A stretch of DNA of 64,000 bases from NCBI RefSeq assembly GCF_033449965.1, contig NZ_CP137761.1, positions 2,542,001-2,606,000 of the forward strand. Reading direction: 5' to 3'. Of the stretch, positions 18,920 through 27,553 are shown piece after piece. The notes under the pieces were generated by a model, which ran no database searches, was not told the origin of the DNA, and saw nothing but the letters and a program-made list of their open reading frames with translations. Both the position numbers and the translations under genes were made by a program. Source of the stretch: Bacillus sp. T3 (GTDB lineage: Bacteria; Bacillota; Bacilli; Bacillales; Cytobacillaceae). How positions within the stretch are numbered: the first letter of the stretch is position 1; the number at the start of each line of letters is the position of its first letter.

Positions 18920-19432
18920 TTATTTCGTTTTATATGCCATTTTTCTAATGATTTGTTCATGCTGAGGAAAATCCTTCAGTAATTCTTCCTGCTCAAACAA
19001 CTCAAAATCTTCAAAATCAAATCCAGGTGATACCATACAGCCCACCAATGAGAAGGATTTCTCTTCCATCACTGATGATCCAAAAATTGAATTCTTTGGA
19101 ACCAACACCTGAGGTACCTCTCCCTCTTCAAGGTTTAATCCTAATTTGATTTTTTTGTATTCCCCGAGCTCATCGATCACGTGAACAATTAACGAGCTTC
19201 CTCCGTGGTAATACCAAAGTTCATCTGATTTCAATCTATGAAAATGAGAAATATCCTCTGACCTTAACAGGAAATAAATACTCGTATATAACTTGCGCTT
19301 TTTTCCATTACCAATAATTCCACTATCCGTAATGATGGTTTCCGACTCATATGTACTTTTAAAATATCCGCCCTCTGGGTGGGCACTTAAACCAAGGTGA
19401 TGGATCCAATACTCTGCATTCTTATTATTCAT
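18920..19432 (-). CDS. cupin domain protein (DUF985 family)
   Basis: A 170-residue single-domain protein with HHLGLSAHPEGGYFKSTY, TSIYFLLRSEDISHFHRLKS, DELWYYHGG and LVGCMVSPGFDFEDFEL, which are the signature blocks of the DUF985 cupins. Related structures are homodimeric beta-barrels; the ligand or reaction is not established. Complete, starts with ATG at 19432 and appears monocistronic. Confidence 0.88.
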   Translation of the reverse strand: MNNKNAEYWIHHLGLSAHPEGGYFKSTYESETIITDSGIIGNGKKRKLYTSIYFLLRSEDISHFHRLKSDELWYYHGGSSLIVHVIDELGEYKKIKLGLNLEEGEVPQVLVPKNSIFGSSVMEEKSFSLVGCMVSPGFDFEDFELFEQEELLKDFPQHEQIIRKMAYKTK

Positions 19433-19775
19433 AACAATGTCCTTTCAAGTATATGTATTTGTTAGCAGCAGACCTAACACTATCTTAGCAAATTGTCTTA
19501 AAAGTAACAAAGGGACAGTTCTTTTAAGAGTCAATCGAAAGTTCTCGCGAAAATAGGCACGACTAGCGGATTATTCTAGTTGCGCCGTTAATATATGGAA
19601 AAGAGTTGAAGTTGTGAACTAATTCTGATTATATTCATATTTATATTTGTTTTAACGTAGGCGACAATAATTTACAAAATAAGTCGAATTACTCCCCTTT
19701 TTTTCCTTCCTATCTTTCATTCTTTGTATTATGCTAAATATATAGAAAATTCAGAACAAACGAGGTGAAGTTTGA
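19433..19775. other. intergenic region without recognised gene
   Basis: About 340 bp between divergent cupin and DUF3870 genes. It is AT-rich and must hold both promoters. I see no convincing ORF, riboswitch or repeat in it. Confidence 0.5.
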
Positions 19776-20108
19776 ATGAACACAATGTTTATTGCTGGTC
19801 ATGCAAAATTACCATCTGGAATGGCTGCTAAAAGTGTATTTGAAACATTGACGATAACAGCTGAAATTGATAGGAAATATGGGGTAATTGTCGCAGCGTC
19901 ATGTACGCTAGCCACGGATCACGGGAAGGAATATATTTCTAGAATGTTAAAAGGACACAGTCTGCGTGATGGGATAGATGAACCTCTCAATCACATTCGA
20001 GATAGCTATTTAGGAAAAGCGAATAATGCCCTAATTGCCGCTTTAAAAGATTTATATAAACAATATGAACTACAGTTTAAATGTATCGGCGAAGTGAAAA
20101 CGAATTAA
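19776..20108 (+). CDS. DUF3870 domain protein
   Basis: A 110-residue protein (MNTMFIAGHAKLPSGMAAKS, then EIDRKYGVIVAASCTLATDHG and GKANNALIAALKDLYKQYE) matching the DUF3870 family, whose function is unknown but which often lies beside acyl-CoA or CoA-transferase genes. Here it converges on an acyl-CoA dehydrogenase and CoA-transferase pair. Start ATG has CGAGGTGAAG upstream; a strong terminator follows. Confidence 0.8.
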   Translation: MNTMFIAGHAKLPSGMAAKSVFETLTITAEIDRKYGVIVAASCTLATDHGKEYISRMLKGHSLRDGIDEPLNHIRDSYLGKANNALIAALKDLYKQYELQFKCIGEVKTN

Positions 20109-20149
20109 AACAGAAAGACCGAAGTCTTCACTCGGTCTTTCTGTTTTTA
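20108..20149 (+). terminator. terminator after DUF3870 gene
   Basis: AACAGAAAGACCGA pairs with TCGGTCTTTCTGTT, then TTT. Convergent with the acyl-CoA dehydrogenase gene. Confidence 0.85.
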
Positions 20150-20191
20150 TGGAAATGGTATTTGAGAATTGTTGAGCCCTTCTTATTTTTA

Positions 20192-21406
20192 TTAATTTTT
20201 AACCGCTTCTTTATCACTTTCAAATGGCCATGCAGGCAATGGTTGATTTAATGGTTTGTCTTCGCGGTAGCCGAGTGCATATTCTGCTTGCATGATCGTA
20301 TGGATTTCCCGAGTTCCTTCATAGATAACCGGTGCTTTAGAATTTCGGAGGTATCGTTCTACTGGATATTCGCTAGAGTACCCATAAGCACCATGGACTT
20401 GAACCGCATCATCTGCGGCGTTATTAGCAAAATCACAAGCAATCCATTTAGCCAGTGAGGTTTCTCTAGTGTTTCGTTTGCCTTGATTCTTTAGTTCCCC
20501 TGCTCGATATACTAATAGGCGACTTGTTTGTAAGCCAGCTTCCATTTTGGCAATCATTTGTTGAACAAGCTGATGTTTACCAATTTCTTTTCCAAATGTT
20601 TGTCTTTCATGGCAATACTTCACGCTAGCCTCCATACTAGCCATAATCAACCCAACCGCTCCTGCAGCAACTGTAAATCGTCCGTTATCTAGCGCGGCCA
20701 TCGCAATCTTAAATCCATCCCCTTCATTTCCAAGCAGATTTTCCTTTGGTACCCTTACTTGATCAAAGAATAGTTCGCCCGTATTTCCTGCGCGAATTCC
20801 CAACTTCCCTTTGATCGCTTTTGATGAAAATCCTGGCATCGTCCGTTCCACGATGAATGCGGAAATTCCATGGTGGCGCTTTTCTTTATTGGTATAAGCA
20901 AATACGATAAAATGGTCAGCATAATCACATAAGGAAATCCATGTTTTAGAGCCATTTAAAATGTAATCATCCCCATCTTTTACCGCAGTTGTTGCGATGG
21001 AAGCAACATCAGACCCTGCACCGGGCTCCGTTAATCCAAACGCAGCAATTTTTTCACCCTTTGCTTGAGGAACTAAATATTTTTGTTTTTGTGCTTCAGT
21101 ACCAAATTGCAATAATGTTAAGCTGTTTAAACCTGTGTGAACTGAAACGGCTGTCCGGAATGCCGTATCTCCTCTTTCAAGTTCTTCACAAACAATTGCC
21201 AGTGAATTATAATCCATGCCACTGCCTCCGTACTGCTCCTGGATACATACTCCCATAAGATTTAACTCAGCTAAACGTTTTAATATATCAGCATTAAAAT
21301 ACCCTTTTTCATCCCATGCTTGGATGTTCGGCATAATTTCTTTATCGACGAAGCTTCTTACCATCTTCCTTAACATCACTTGCTCTTCTGTAAATTCAAA
21401 GTTCAT
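20192..21406 (-). CDS. acyl-CoA dehydrogenase
   Basis: FAD-dependent alpha,beta-dehydrogenation of an acyl-CoA. The 404 residues are complete, with FGLTEPGAGSDVAS (FAD/substrate), NGSKTWISLCDYAD, RQTFGKEIGKHQLVQ and the C-terminal APVIYEGTREIHTIMQAEYA where the catalytic Glu lies. The last feature is typical of short-chain and glutaryl-CoA types. It follows the CoA-transferase gene by 12 nt, so the pair probably activates and oxidises one specific, as yet unidentified acid. Confidence 0.93.
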   Translation of the reverse strand: MNFEFTEEQVMLRKMVRSFVDKEIMPNIQAWDEKGYFNADILKRLAELNLMGVCIQEQYGGSGMDYNSLAIVCEELERGDTAFRTAVSVHTGLNSLTLLQFGTEAQKQKYLVPQAKGEKIAAFGLTEPGAGSDVASIATTAVKDGDDYILNGSKTWISLCDYADHFIVFAYTNKEKRHHGISAFIVERTMPGFSSKAIKGKLGIRAGNTGELFFDQVRVPKENLLGNEGDGFKIAMAALDNGRFTVAAGAVGLIMASMEASVKYCHERQTFGKEIGKHQLVQQMIAKMEAGLQTSRLLVYRAGELKNQGKRNTRETSLAKWIACDFANNAADDAVQVHGAYGYSSEYPVERYLRNSKAPVIYEGTREIHTIMQAEYALGYREDKPLNQPLPAWPFESDKEAVKN

Positions 21407-21418
21407 CTTAACGTCCCC

Positions 21419-22606
21419 CTAAATAATATGATTTTGTTTGAAATACTCAATTTCTTTTATGTCATAACCTAAGTTTTGTAAAATTTCATTCGTATGTTCC
21501 CCTGCCATTGGCGGATAGCGTTTCATTGTTACTCCTGTCCTTGATAGTTTAATAGGTGAGCCGACAAGCTTGATCTCTCCTGCTTCTGGATGATCCATTT
21601 CCACGACCATTTCTCGTGCAGCAATTTGTTCATTGTAAAAAACTCGGTCCATTGCATTAATAGGTCCACACGGAATATTATGTTTGGAAAAAAGCTCAAT
21701 CCAATCATCCATAGTGCGATGAGAGAGTCGATCTTCTAGAATTCCAGTTAATTTCAGACGATTTTCAACCCGTGCTGAATTCGTTCGAAATTTTTCATTT
21801 TCGGCAATTTCTCTAAGTTCTAGTAATTCACATAGGGTTGCAAACTGACGATCATTTCCGACAGCAATAATCATTTCGCCGTCCTTTGCACGGAATGTAG
21901 AATAGGGAACAATGTTTGGATGTTCGTTGCCAAGTTTTTTCGGAACTTTTCCGGAAATTAGATAGTTACTTGCTATATTGGCAAGCGATCCAACTGCGCA
22001 ATCAAGCAGAGACATGTCAATTTTTTGACCCAAACCAGATTTCTCTCGTTCAAGTAATGCAGCTTGAATGGCAATGGCAGAATATAAACCTGTCAAAATA
22101 TCAACCATTGCCACACCGATTTTTAATGGACCACTTTCATCTGTCCCCGTGATGCTCATAATTCCACTCATTCCTTGAATAATAAAGTCATATCCAGGTA
22201 AATGCCGATAAGGTCCCGTTTCACCAAATCCTGTGATCGAACAAAAAACGATGTTTGAATTTATTTGTTGTAAATGATCATAATCTAGCTGCCATTTTTC
22301 CATTGTCCCCGTCTTAAAATTGTGAATGACAATATCTGCATCTTTGACAAGCTGGCGTATGATTTCTCTCCCTTCTTCCGTTTTTAAATTAATCGTCAGA
22401 CTCCGTTTATTACGATTTGCACAAAGAAAGTAGGCGCTTACATTATTCTTATAAGGAGGTCCCCAGCCTCTTGTTTCATCACTTCCACCCGGTCCCTCAA
22501 CCTTTATAACATCTGCCCCAAGATCTGCTAGGATCATCGTACAATATGGGCCTGCTAGCACCCTAGTTAAATCTAATATTTTTATACCTGAAAGTGCTCC
22601 CTTCAC
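21419..22606 (-). CDS. CaiB/BaiF family (class III) CoA-transferase
   Basis: Transfers CoA between acyl groups via an aspartyl-CoA intermediate. The 395 residues carry ILDLTRVLAGPYCTMILADL, KVEGPGGSDETRGWGPPY, FCSITGFGETGPY and the catalytic Asp in KIDMSLLDCAVG. The start is GTG at 22606 with AAGGAGGGAAGATC before it. First gene of a two-gene operon with the acyl-CoA dehydrogenase. Donor and acceptor are not evident. A terminator-containing leader precedes it. Confidence 0.92.
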   Translation of the reverse strand: MKGALSGIKILDLTRVLAGPYCTMILADLGADVIKVEGPGGSDETRGWGPPYKNNVSAYFLCANRNKRSLTINLKTEEGREIIRQLVKDADIVIHNFKTGTMEKWQLDYDHLQQINSNIVFCSITGFGETGPYRHLPGYDFIIQGMSGIMSITGTDESGPLKIGVAMVDILTGLYSAIAIQAALLEREKSGLGQKIDMSLLDCAVGSLANIASNYLISGKVPKKLGNEHPNIVPYSTFRAKDGEMIIAVGNDRQFATLCELLELREIAENEKFRTNSARVENRLKLTGILEDRLSHRTMDDWIELFSKHNIPCGPINAMDRVFYNEQIAAREMVVEMDHPEAGEIKLVGSPIKLSRTGVTMKRYPPMAGEHTNEILQNLGYDIKEIEYFKQNHII

Positions 22607-22642
22607 GATCTTCCCTCCTTTTTGATGAAGTTTTTAAGCCAT

Positions 22643-22689
22643 ACAAAAAGCCAGCCCTAACACATCCAAAAATGTGGAAGGACTGGCTT
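22643..22689 (-). terminator. terminator inside the CoA-transferase leader
   Basis: On the minus strand AAGCCAGTCCTT pairs with AGGGCTGGCTT (one bulge/wobble) and is followed by TTTTTG. It ends only about 35 nt before the GTG start, so it acts as a 5' attenuator or terminates an upstream small RNA. Confidence 0.75.
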
Positions 22690-22860
22690 ATGATTCATGA
22701 GTAACATCCAGGTAAAGAATGTGCAATGAATCTTAACAGTCAAATCATGTTCTTGCAATAAAGTAAAGCTAATCAACATTCTTCTCTTCCTTCTGTTGAG
22801 TGACAGATAGGGTGAAGAACTTACTTTTATTATACAGAATTTTCTGAATACAGCAAGTTA
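22690..22860 (-). promoter_or_regulatory. unclassified leader RNA candidate upstream of the CoA-transferase operon
   Basis: About 170 nt without an ORF, ending in the terminator at 22643-22689. It can form a 7-bp stem GATTCAT/ATGAATC immediately before the terminator and an ATGTT/AACAT stem further upstream. No T-box (GGTGG), SAM, TPP, preQ1 or ykkC motif is present. May be a ligand- or protein-responsive attenuator; class unknown. Confidence 0.4.
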
Positions 22861-22963
22861 TTTTTTAATTTTTACAAAAAAAATGCACTATTGTAATTTG
22901 CTTTTGCAGCATTCATATATAGCATGTTATCAAATCAACGGACAAGGTAAACGTTCGAAGTGC

Positions 22964-23009
22964 AAAAAAGAGGTGCCCCTAAAAGTTATATTTTGGGGAC
23001 ACCCTCTTA
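22964..23009 (-). terminator. terminator of the queC-queD-queE-folE operon
   Basis: AAGAGGGTGTCCCCAAAA pairs with TTTTAGGGGCACCTCTT with two mismatches, then TTTTGC on the minus strand, directly after folE. Confidence 0.88.
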
Positions 23010-23014
23010 ATACC

Positions 23015-23581
23015 TTATTTATGAATATAAGCTAATACTTCCGAACGTTTCGTAGCATCGTCAACGAAAATTCCACGTACCGCAGACGTTACAGTTTTAG
23101 CTCCTGGCTTATTCACACCGCGCATGGTCATACACATATGCTCAGCTTCTACCACAACCATCGCTCCATGTGGTTCAAGCGTCTCCATAATGGTATCGAC
23201 AACTGTAGCAGTTATTCTTTCCTGTAATTGCGGGCGCCGCGATACCGCTTCAACAGCTCGTGCTAGCTTACTTAACCCAGCTACTTTTCCATTACGAGGA
23301 ATATAAGCTACATGAGCAACTCCATAAAATGGAACGAGATGATGCTCACACATCGAGTAAAAAGGTATATCCTTCACTAATACCAGTTCTTCGTGGTTTT
23401 CGCTAAAAATAGTATCAAAATATTCCTTCGGGTCAATCGTCAACCCCGAAAACACTTCCTCATACATTTTTGCAACCCGTTTCGGAGTATCGAGCAGACC
23501 TTCTCTGTTCGGATCCTCACCAACTGCTTCTAATATTAAACGTATCCCTTCTTCAATTTGGGCACGATTTACCTTTGACAT
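23015..23581 (-). CDS. folE: GTP cyclohydrolase I
   Basis: Converts GTP to dihydroneopterin triphosphate, feeding folate and, via QueD, queuosine. The 188 residues include the Zn-binding YSMCEHHLVPFYGVAHV and MCMTMRGVNKPGAKT blocks and the substrate motif SRRPQLQERIT. It is the fourth gene of a que operon, 31 nt after queE, in the place where B. subtilis has queF. This links it to 7-deazaguanine synthesis; it would also be preQ1-regulated. Confidence 0.95.
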   Translation of the reverse strand: MSKVNRAQIEEGIRLILEAVGEDPNREGLLDTPKRVAKMYEEVFSGLTIDPKEYFDTIFSENHEELVLVKDIPFYSMCEHHLVPFYGVAHVAYIPRNGKVAGLSKLARAVEAVSRRPQLQERITATVVDTIMETLEPHGAMVVVEAEHMCMTMRGVNKPGAKTVTSAVRGIFVDDATKRSEVLAYIHK

Positions 23582-23612
23582 TTTGTTTCCCCCTACTAAT
23601 CATTCATTCTTT

Positions 23613-24342
23613 CTATACGCCGCGCTTGTTACCCCAAATATAGGTGTGCAGCTGCGGCAGGACCTTAACATTTTGAAATTCATCATCCGACATAACCTTA
23701 TCAATCAGCCATTCATATCTATCGAGAAGCTCCATTACAAGTTGCTGTTGATTTTCTGTTTTACTATCAGCATTCCCAACTTGAAGAAAAAAAGGCACAT
23801 CCTGATATCTTAGATGAACTTGTTTTGCAAAACGATAGTCTTCCTCATCAAAGACTACGACCTTTAGACTAAAATGCTGTTCCCTATTACCACTTTTTAA
23901 ATTTTCAATAATGGAGTCTAATTTAGTAAAGTCCGTATTCATTTTAGAACTTGGTGGTTTTGGTGAAATCGTTAATTCATCAATGTCTAAAAACCAGTTC
24001 TGCCATTTGCTCCCCTGCGTTTCGACACCAATTTTAATTTGGTTTTCTTTTAAAAGACTAATGAGTTCACTCATATCCTTGAGCAAGGCAGGATTGCCAC
24101 CTGGAAATGGTTACAAATGAAAAACCGTTTCCGCCAATTGCTTTTAGCTCTGACCAAATTTCATTAGCATCCATTTGCTTAATCAAGTGTTTTCCTGTTC
24201 CGTCCCATGTAAAGGCTGAATCGCACCAAGAACAGGAATAATCACAGCCAGCAGTACGAACAAACATCGTCTTTTGGCCAATTACCATTCCTTCACCTTG
24301 TATCGTTGGACCAAAAATCTCCATTACTGGCAGCTTACTCAT
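23613..24342 (-). pseudogene. queE: 7-carboxy-7-deazaguanine synthase, frameshifted
   Basis: Radical SAM enzyme converting 6-carboxytetrahydropterin to CDG. ATG at 24342 overlaps the queD stop. The N-terminal part has PVMEIFGPTIQGEGMVIGQ and the cluster motif CDYSCSWC. The frame breaks at CCTGG (24100-24104): minus ATTTCCAGGTGG should read ATTTCAGGTGG, giving FSFVTISGGNPALLKDM and continuing into KIGVETQGSKWQNWF and DELTISPKPPSSKM. Restored length of about 243 residues is normal. A one-base insertion; probably sequence error, since neighbours queC and queD are intact. Confidence 0.88.
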
Positions 24343-24817
24343 TCTCCATCCACTCCCGTCTTGCCTCAGCATAGCTGGTTGGGGTTTCATAAAGACGAAT
24401 AAATTCCACTCTTGCACCCAAATATTGCTGCTGTCTTTCTTCTTTTTCTAAAGCTTCCTTCATTTTTTCATAAATCCAAACAACCATATTTTCAGCCGTT
24501 GTATTCATCGGCGGCAATGTTTCATTTAAATAGCGATGATCAAGAAAAATCTCAATTTCTTCTTTCCAAATTTGTTTTAAATCAGCAAAGTCCATCATTA
24601 AACCGCGTTCATCAAGAAATCCACTTATCCCAAAGATCACTTTATACGTATGTCCATGAAGATTCTTACATTTCCCCTCATAGGCATGCAAATGATGAGC
24701 GGCATCAAAGGTAAATTCTTTACTAATCATGACACGTCTGGAATGATATTTTAGCTGGTCACGGCGAATATCTTCATCAATTTTTTGGAGCTTATCCACG
24801 ATGCGAAAGCCATACAT
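24335..24817 (-). CDS. queD: 6-carboxy-5,6,7,8-tetrahydropterin synthase
   Basis: Converts dihydroneopterin triphosphate to 6-carboxytetrahydropterin. The 160 residues have the zinc histidines in FDAAHHLHAYEGKC and NLHGHTYKV, the catalytic Cys in GKCKNLHGH, DHRYLNE and the late Glu/His region of PTPS-fold enzymes. ATG at 24817 follows AAAGGAGC. Lies 4 nt after queC and overlaps queE. Confidence 0.95.
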   Translation of the reverse strand: MYGFRIVDKLQKIDEDIRRDQLKYHSRRVMISKEFTFDAAHHLHAYEGKCKNLHGHTYKVIFGISGFLDERGLMMDFADLKQIWKEEIEIFLDHRYLNETLPPMNTTAENMVVWIYEKMKEALEKEERQQQYLGARVEFIRLYETPTSYAEARREWMENE

Positions 24818-24821
24818 AAGT

Positions 24822-25481
24822 TTAGCGCTCCTTTCTGTCTAATAAATAATCCTGTAGGCCTTTTTGGCGGAGCTTACAAGCTGGACATTCACCACAACCA
24901 TCTGCAATGATTCCGTTATAACACGTTAAAGTTTTTTCACGCACAAAATCAAATGCACCAAGTTCATCCGCTAATTGCCATGTTTCTGCTTTATTTAGCC
25001 ACATCAGTGGTGTGTGAATGACAAATTGATAATCCATTGAGAGATTCAATGTTACATTTAAAGATTTAATAAACACATCCCGGCAATCCGGATAGCCACT
25101 AAAGTCTGTTTCGCAAACACCCGTAACAATATGTTTTGCACCGATTTGATTCGCCAATACTCCTGCGAAGGACATGAATAATAAATTACGCCCAGGGACA
25201 AACGTTGATGGCAGACCGCCTTCATCCCCTTCCTTCACAGCAATATCAGCTCTAGTTAAAGCATTTGGTGCCAATTGATTTAATAAAGACATATCTAAAA
25301 TATGATGTTTTATTCCAAGTTCACTCGTTATATTTTTTGCGCACTCAATTTCTGTTATGTGCCTTTGATTGTAATCGAATGTCACAGCAACAACTTCTTT
25401 AAATTGTTTTATTGCCCAAAATAAACAGGTTGTACTGTCCTGGCCTCCACTAAATACAACTACGGCCTTATCGTTTTTCAT
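24822..25481 (-). CDS. queC: 7-cyano-7-deazaguanine synthase
   Basis: ATP-dependent conversion of CDG to preQ0. The 219 residues show the PP-loop VVFSGGQDSTTCLFW, the VTFDYNQRH segment and a zinc site with C-terminal cysteines CYNGIIADGCGECPACKLR. First gene of queC-queD-queE-folE, behind a preQ1-I riboswitch. Confidence 0.96.
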   Translation of the reverse strand: MKNDKAVVVFSGGQDSTTCLFWAIKQFKEVVAVTFDYNQRHITEIECAKNITSELGIKHHILDMSLLNQLAPNALTRADIAVKEGDEGGLPSTFVPGRNLLFMSFAGVLANQIGAKHIVTGVCETDFSGYPDCRDVFIKSLNVTLNLSMDYQFVIHTPLMWLNKAETWQLADELGAFDFVREKTLTCYNGIIADGCGECPACKLRQKGLQDYLLDRKER

Positions 25482-25503
25482 AAATTTTCTACTCCTTTAC
25501 ATC

Positions 25504-25537
25504 AAAAAAACAGCACTACTAAGAAAGCAGTCCTGTT
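25504..25537 (-). terminator. preQ1 riboswitch expression platform terminator
   Basis: AACAGGACT pairs with AGTGCTGTT (one mismatch in the stem), then TTTTTTT on the minus strand, immediately after the preQ1 aptamer. Confidence 0.85.
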
Positions 25538-25539
25538 TT

Positions 25540-25573
25540 CCTTAGTTTTTTTGAGAGGGTAGCTAGAACCTCT
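25540..25573 (-). promoter_or_regulatory. preQ1-I riboswitch aptamer
   Basis: The minus strand reads AGAGGTTCTAGCTACCCTCT then CAAAAAAACTAAGG, the compact preQ1 class I aptamer with its P1 stem, C-containing loop and A-rich tail ending in CTAA. It precedes a terminator and queC, predicting shut-off by preQ1. Confidence 0.95.
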
Positions 25574-25731
25574 TTATATCATTGTGATTAATATTTTAAC
25601 ATAATTTGAAACCAATTTATTATATCATAACTCATTCAAAAGTACATATATAAAATAAACTTTGCTTAATTTCCTTTAACCTGACTTTCCCCTTTTGAAT
25701 AACATATATGTACAAAGAGGAGGGATTAATT

Positions 25732-26093
25732 ATGTATTATTATGGTTATGGATTTGACCCAATGCATCCAAATACAAGAGATAGTGAAATTAGAAACGTT
25801 AAAGGTGCCTGTCAGAAGTTTATGAATTACCATGTACTCGGTCAAATGACAGACGGAACACAAGTTGAGGGTATTATTGAGGACATGGATAATGAAAATG
25901 TTACAATGTTAGTGCCCGAAATGGTTGAAGAGGAGGTTCATGAATCTCCAGAATCTCGGGTTTACGGAGATTTTGGCTATTATGGCGGTGGCTATGGCGG
26001 CGGCCGAAGAAGATATAGACGTTTCCGGCGGTGCCGGCTCCCTATACGGTTTTTGTTTACCCATTCATTGTCCCGTTTCCGTATTATTATTAA
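25732..26093 (+). pseudogene. small Tyr/Gly/Arg-rich protein, probable frameshift near the C-terminus
   Basis: Starts at ATG 25732 (MYYYGYGFDPMHPN) with AGAGGAGGGATTAATT. A core of about 50 residues (YHVLGQMTDGTQVEGIIEDM) resembles a short SH3/LSM-like strand segment found in Tyr-rich Bacillus proteins. It is followed by GDFGYYGGGYGGGRRRYRRF. As written, the frame ends in an unlikely tail. With one base restored around 26029-26045 it would end APYTVFVYPFIVPFPYYY and stop at 26093, which fits such proteins much better. Function unknown; possibly spore-surface related. Confidence 0.6.
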
Positions 26094-26130
26094 TTCGATT
26101 TAGACATAGTTTAAATTTATTAAAGGTTTG

Positions 26131-26163
26131 AAAAGGCTGATCATCAGAAGATCAGCCTTTGCT
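26131..26163. terminator. bidirectional terminator between the Tyr-rich gene and hmp
   Basis: AAAGGCTGATC pairs with GATCAGCCTTT; T-rich on both sides. Confidence 0.8.
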
Positions 26164-26165
26164 TT

Positions 26166-27399
26166 TTATATCATTTGGTGCTCAGCTTCTAGACTCATCG
26201 CTGGACCAAAAAATTCATAATGAATTTGTGAGTCTGTAACTCCTAACTCATTTAGATTTAGAACAATAGCCCGTAAGAATGGTACAGGTCCACAAACGTA
26301 GTAGTCAGCATTATCAACTAGCACATTTTCCTTTAGCCATGCCTTATCAATATAGCCTGCTTTTATAAAATAATCCTCATTTCGATCAGTCTCTGAAGGA
26401 TTTTCATAAACGTAAGAAAGCTGATAATGTGTAAGTTTATCGGTTAAAGAGGCTAATTCAGTTTTGAATGGTTGCAAATTGCCGTTTCGTGAAGCATTGA
26501 TAAAGTGGATCTCGCGATTTGATTGCTTATCAGCAAGATTGTTTACCATACTCATAAACGGAGTAATACCAACCCCACCGCTTAAAAAGACAACAGGCGT
26601 ATCTGTATCGGTATTTAGAATAAAATCACCAGCTGGAGCCGTTACTTCTAATTGGTCACCTGTATGAATATGATCATGCAAATAATTCGATACCTTCCCT
26701 TGCGGAGTATTTTCCTCTGCTTCACGCTTGACGGAAATTCTGAAATAGTCTTTTCCAGGTGATGCGGACAGGCTGTATTGGCGATTTAATAAATACTTCT
26801 CGCCTGGAATTTGGATTCTAATTGTAATATATTGCCCAGGTTTAAATTCAGGTACACTTAAATCATCCGTTGGAGCGAGATAAAAGGAAGTGATTACTTC
26901 ACTTTCTACTACTTTCTCTATTACCTTAAATGGTTTAAATTCACGCCACCCGCTTAATGATGCAGCTGCCTCATCATACATTTCCTTTTCAATATCGATA
27001 AAGACTTGCGAAATAACACCATATGCCTCACCCCAGGCATTTAGGATTTCATCAGTAGCCGCATCCCCTAGCACCTGCTTGATCGCTCCAAGTAAATGCT
27101 CGCCCACGATTGGATAGTGCTCCGGTTTTATAACAAGACTACGATGTTTATGGGCAATTTGCTTCACGACCTGGAATGATCATTTCCAGCTTATCAATAT
27201 AAGTGGCTGCAGCTAAAACGGTATTTGCCAATGCTGTTTGCTGACGACCTCTTTGTTGGTTGGCATGATTGAAAATATTTAATAGCTCAGGATGATTCGT
27301 AAACAAATTTTGATAAAATACGGTCGTAATTTCTGTTCCCTTCATCTCTAATACAGGAACTGTTGCTTTAATGGTTTCAATTGTTTTTTGCGATAGCAT
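26166..27399 (-). pseudogene. hmp: flavohemoprotein (nitric oxide dioxygenase), frameshifted
   Basis: Oxidises NO to nitrate using O2 and NAD(P)H. The globin part begins MLSQKTIETIKATVPVLEMK. The frame breaks at CCTGG (27170-27174): minus ATTCCAGGTCGTG should read ATTCCAGTCGTG, giving MIIPVVKQIAHKHRSL with the proximal-His region. After it come the rest of the globin, an FAD domain (NRQYSLSASPGKDYF) and an NAD domain (FLSGGVGITPFMSM, YYVCGPVPFL). Restored length of about 410 residues is normal. Divergent from nsrR, with two NsrR-type operators between them. Confidence 0.9.
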
Positions 27400-27427
27400 C
27401 TCGAAATCCCCTTTTTCGAATAAAGTA

Positions 27428-27445
27428 GTATGTAAAATACATCTT
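27428..27445. promoter_or_regulatory. NsrR-type operator 1
   Basis: GTATGTAAAATACATCTT forms an imperfect dyad around AAAATAC and resembles Bacillus NsrR sites. It lies in the hmp side of the hmp/nsrR intergenic region. Confidence 0.65.
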
Positions 27446-27474
27446 TATAATATAGAAAATTTTCTGGAAATGCA

Positions 27475-27492
27475 ATATATAAAATACATCTT
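27475..27492. promoter_or_regulatory. NsrR-type operator 2
   Basis: ATATATAAAATACATCTT repeats the 14-bp core AAAATACATCTTTA of operator 1, 47 bp away in the same orientation, on the nsrR side. Suggests autoregulation plus hmp control. Confidence 0.65.
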
Positions 27493-27553
27493 TAGAAAAA
27501 ATGGAGATCATTATGCTAAAATGGTAGTAGCAATTGAATGTGAGGGAAAAAAT

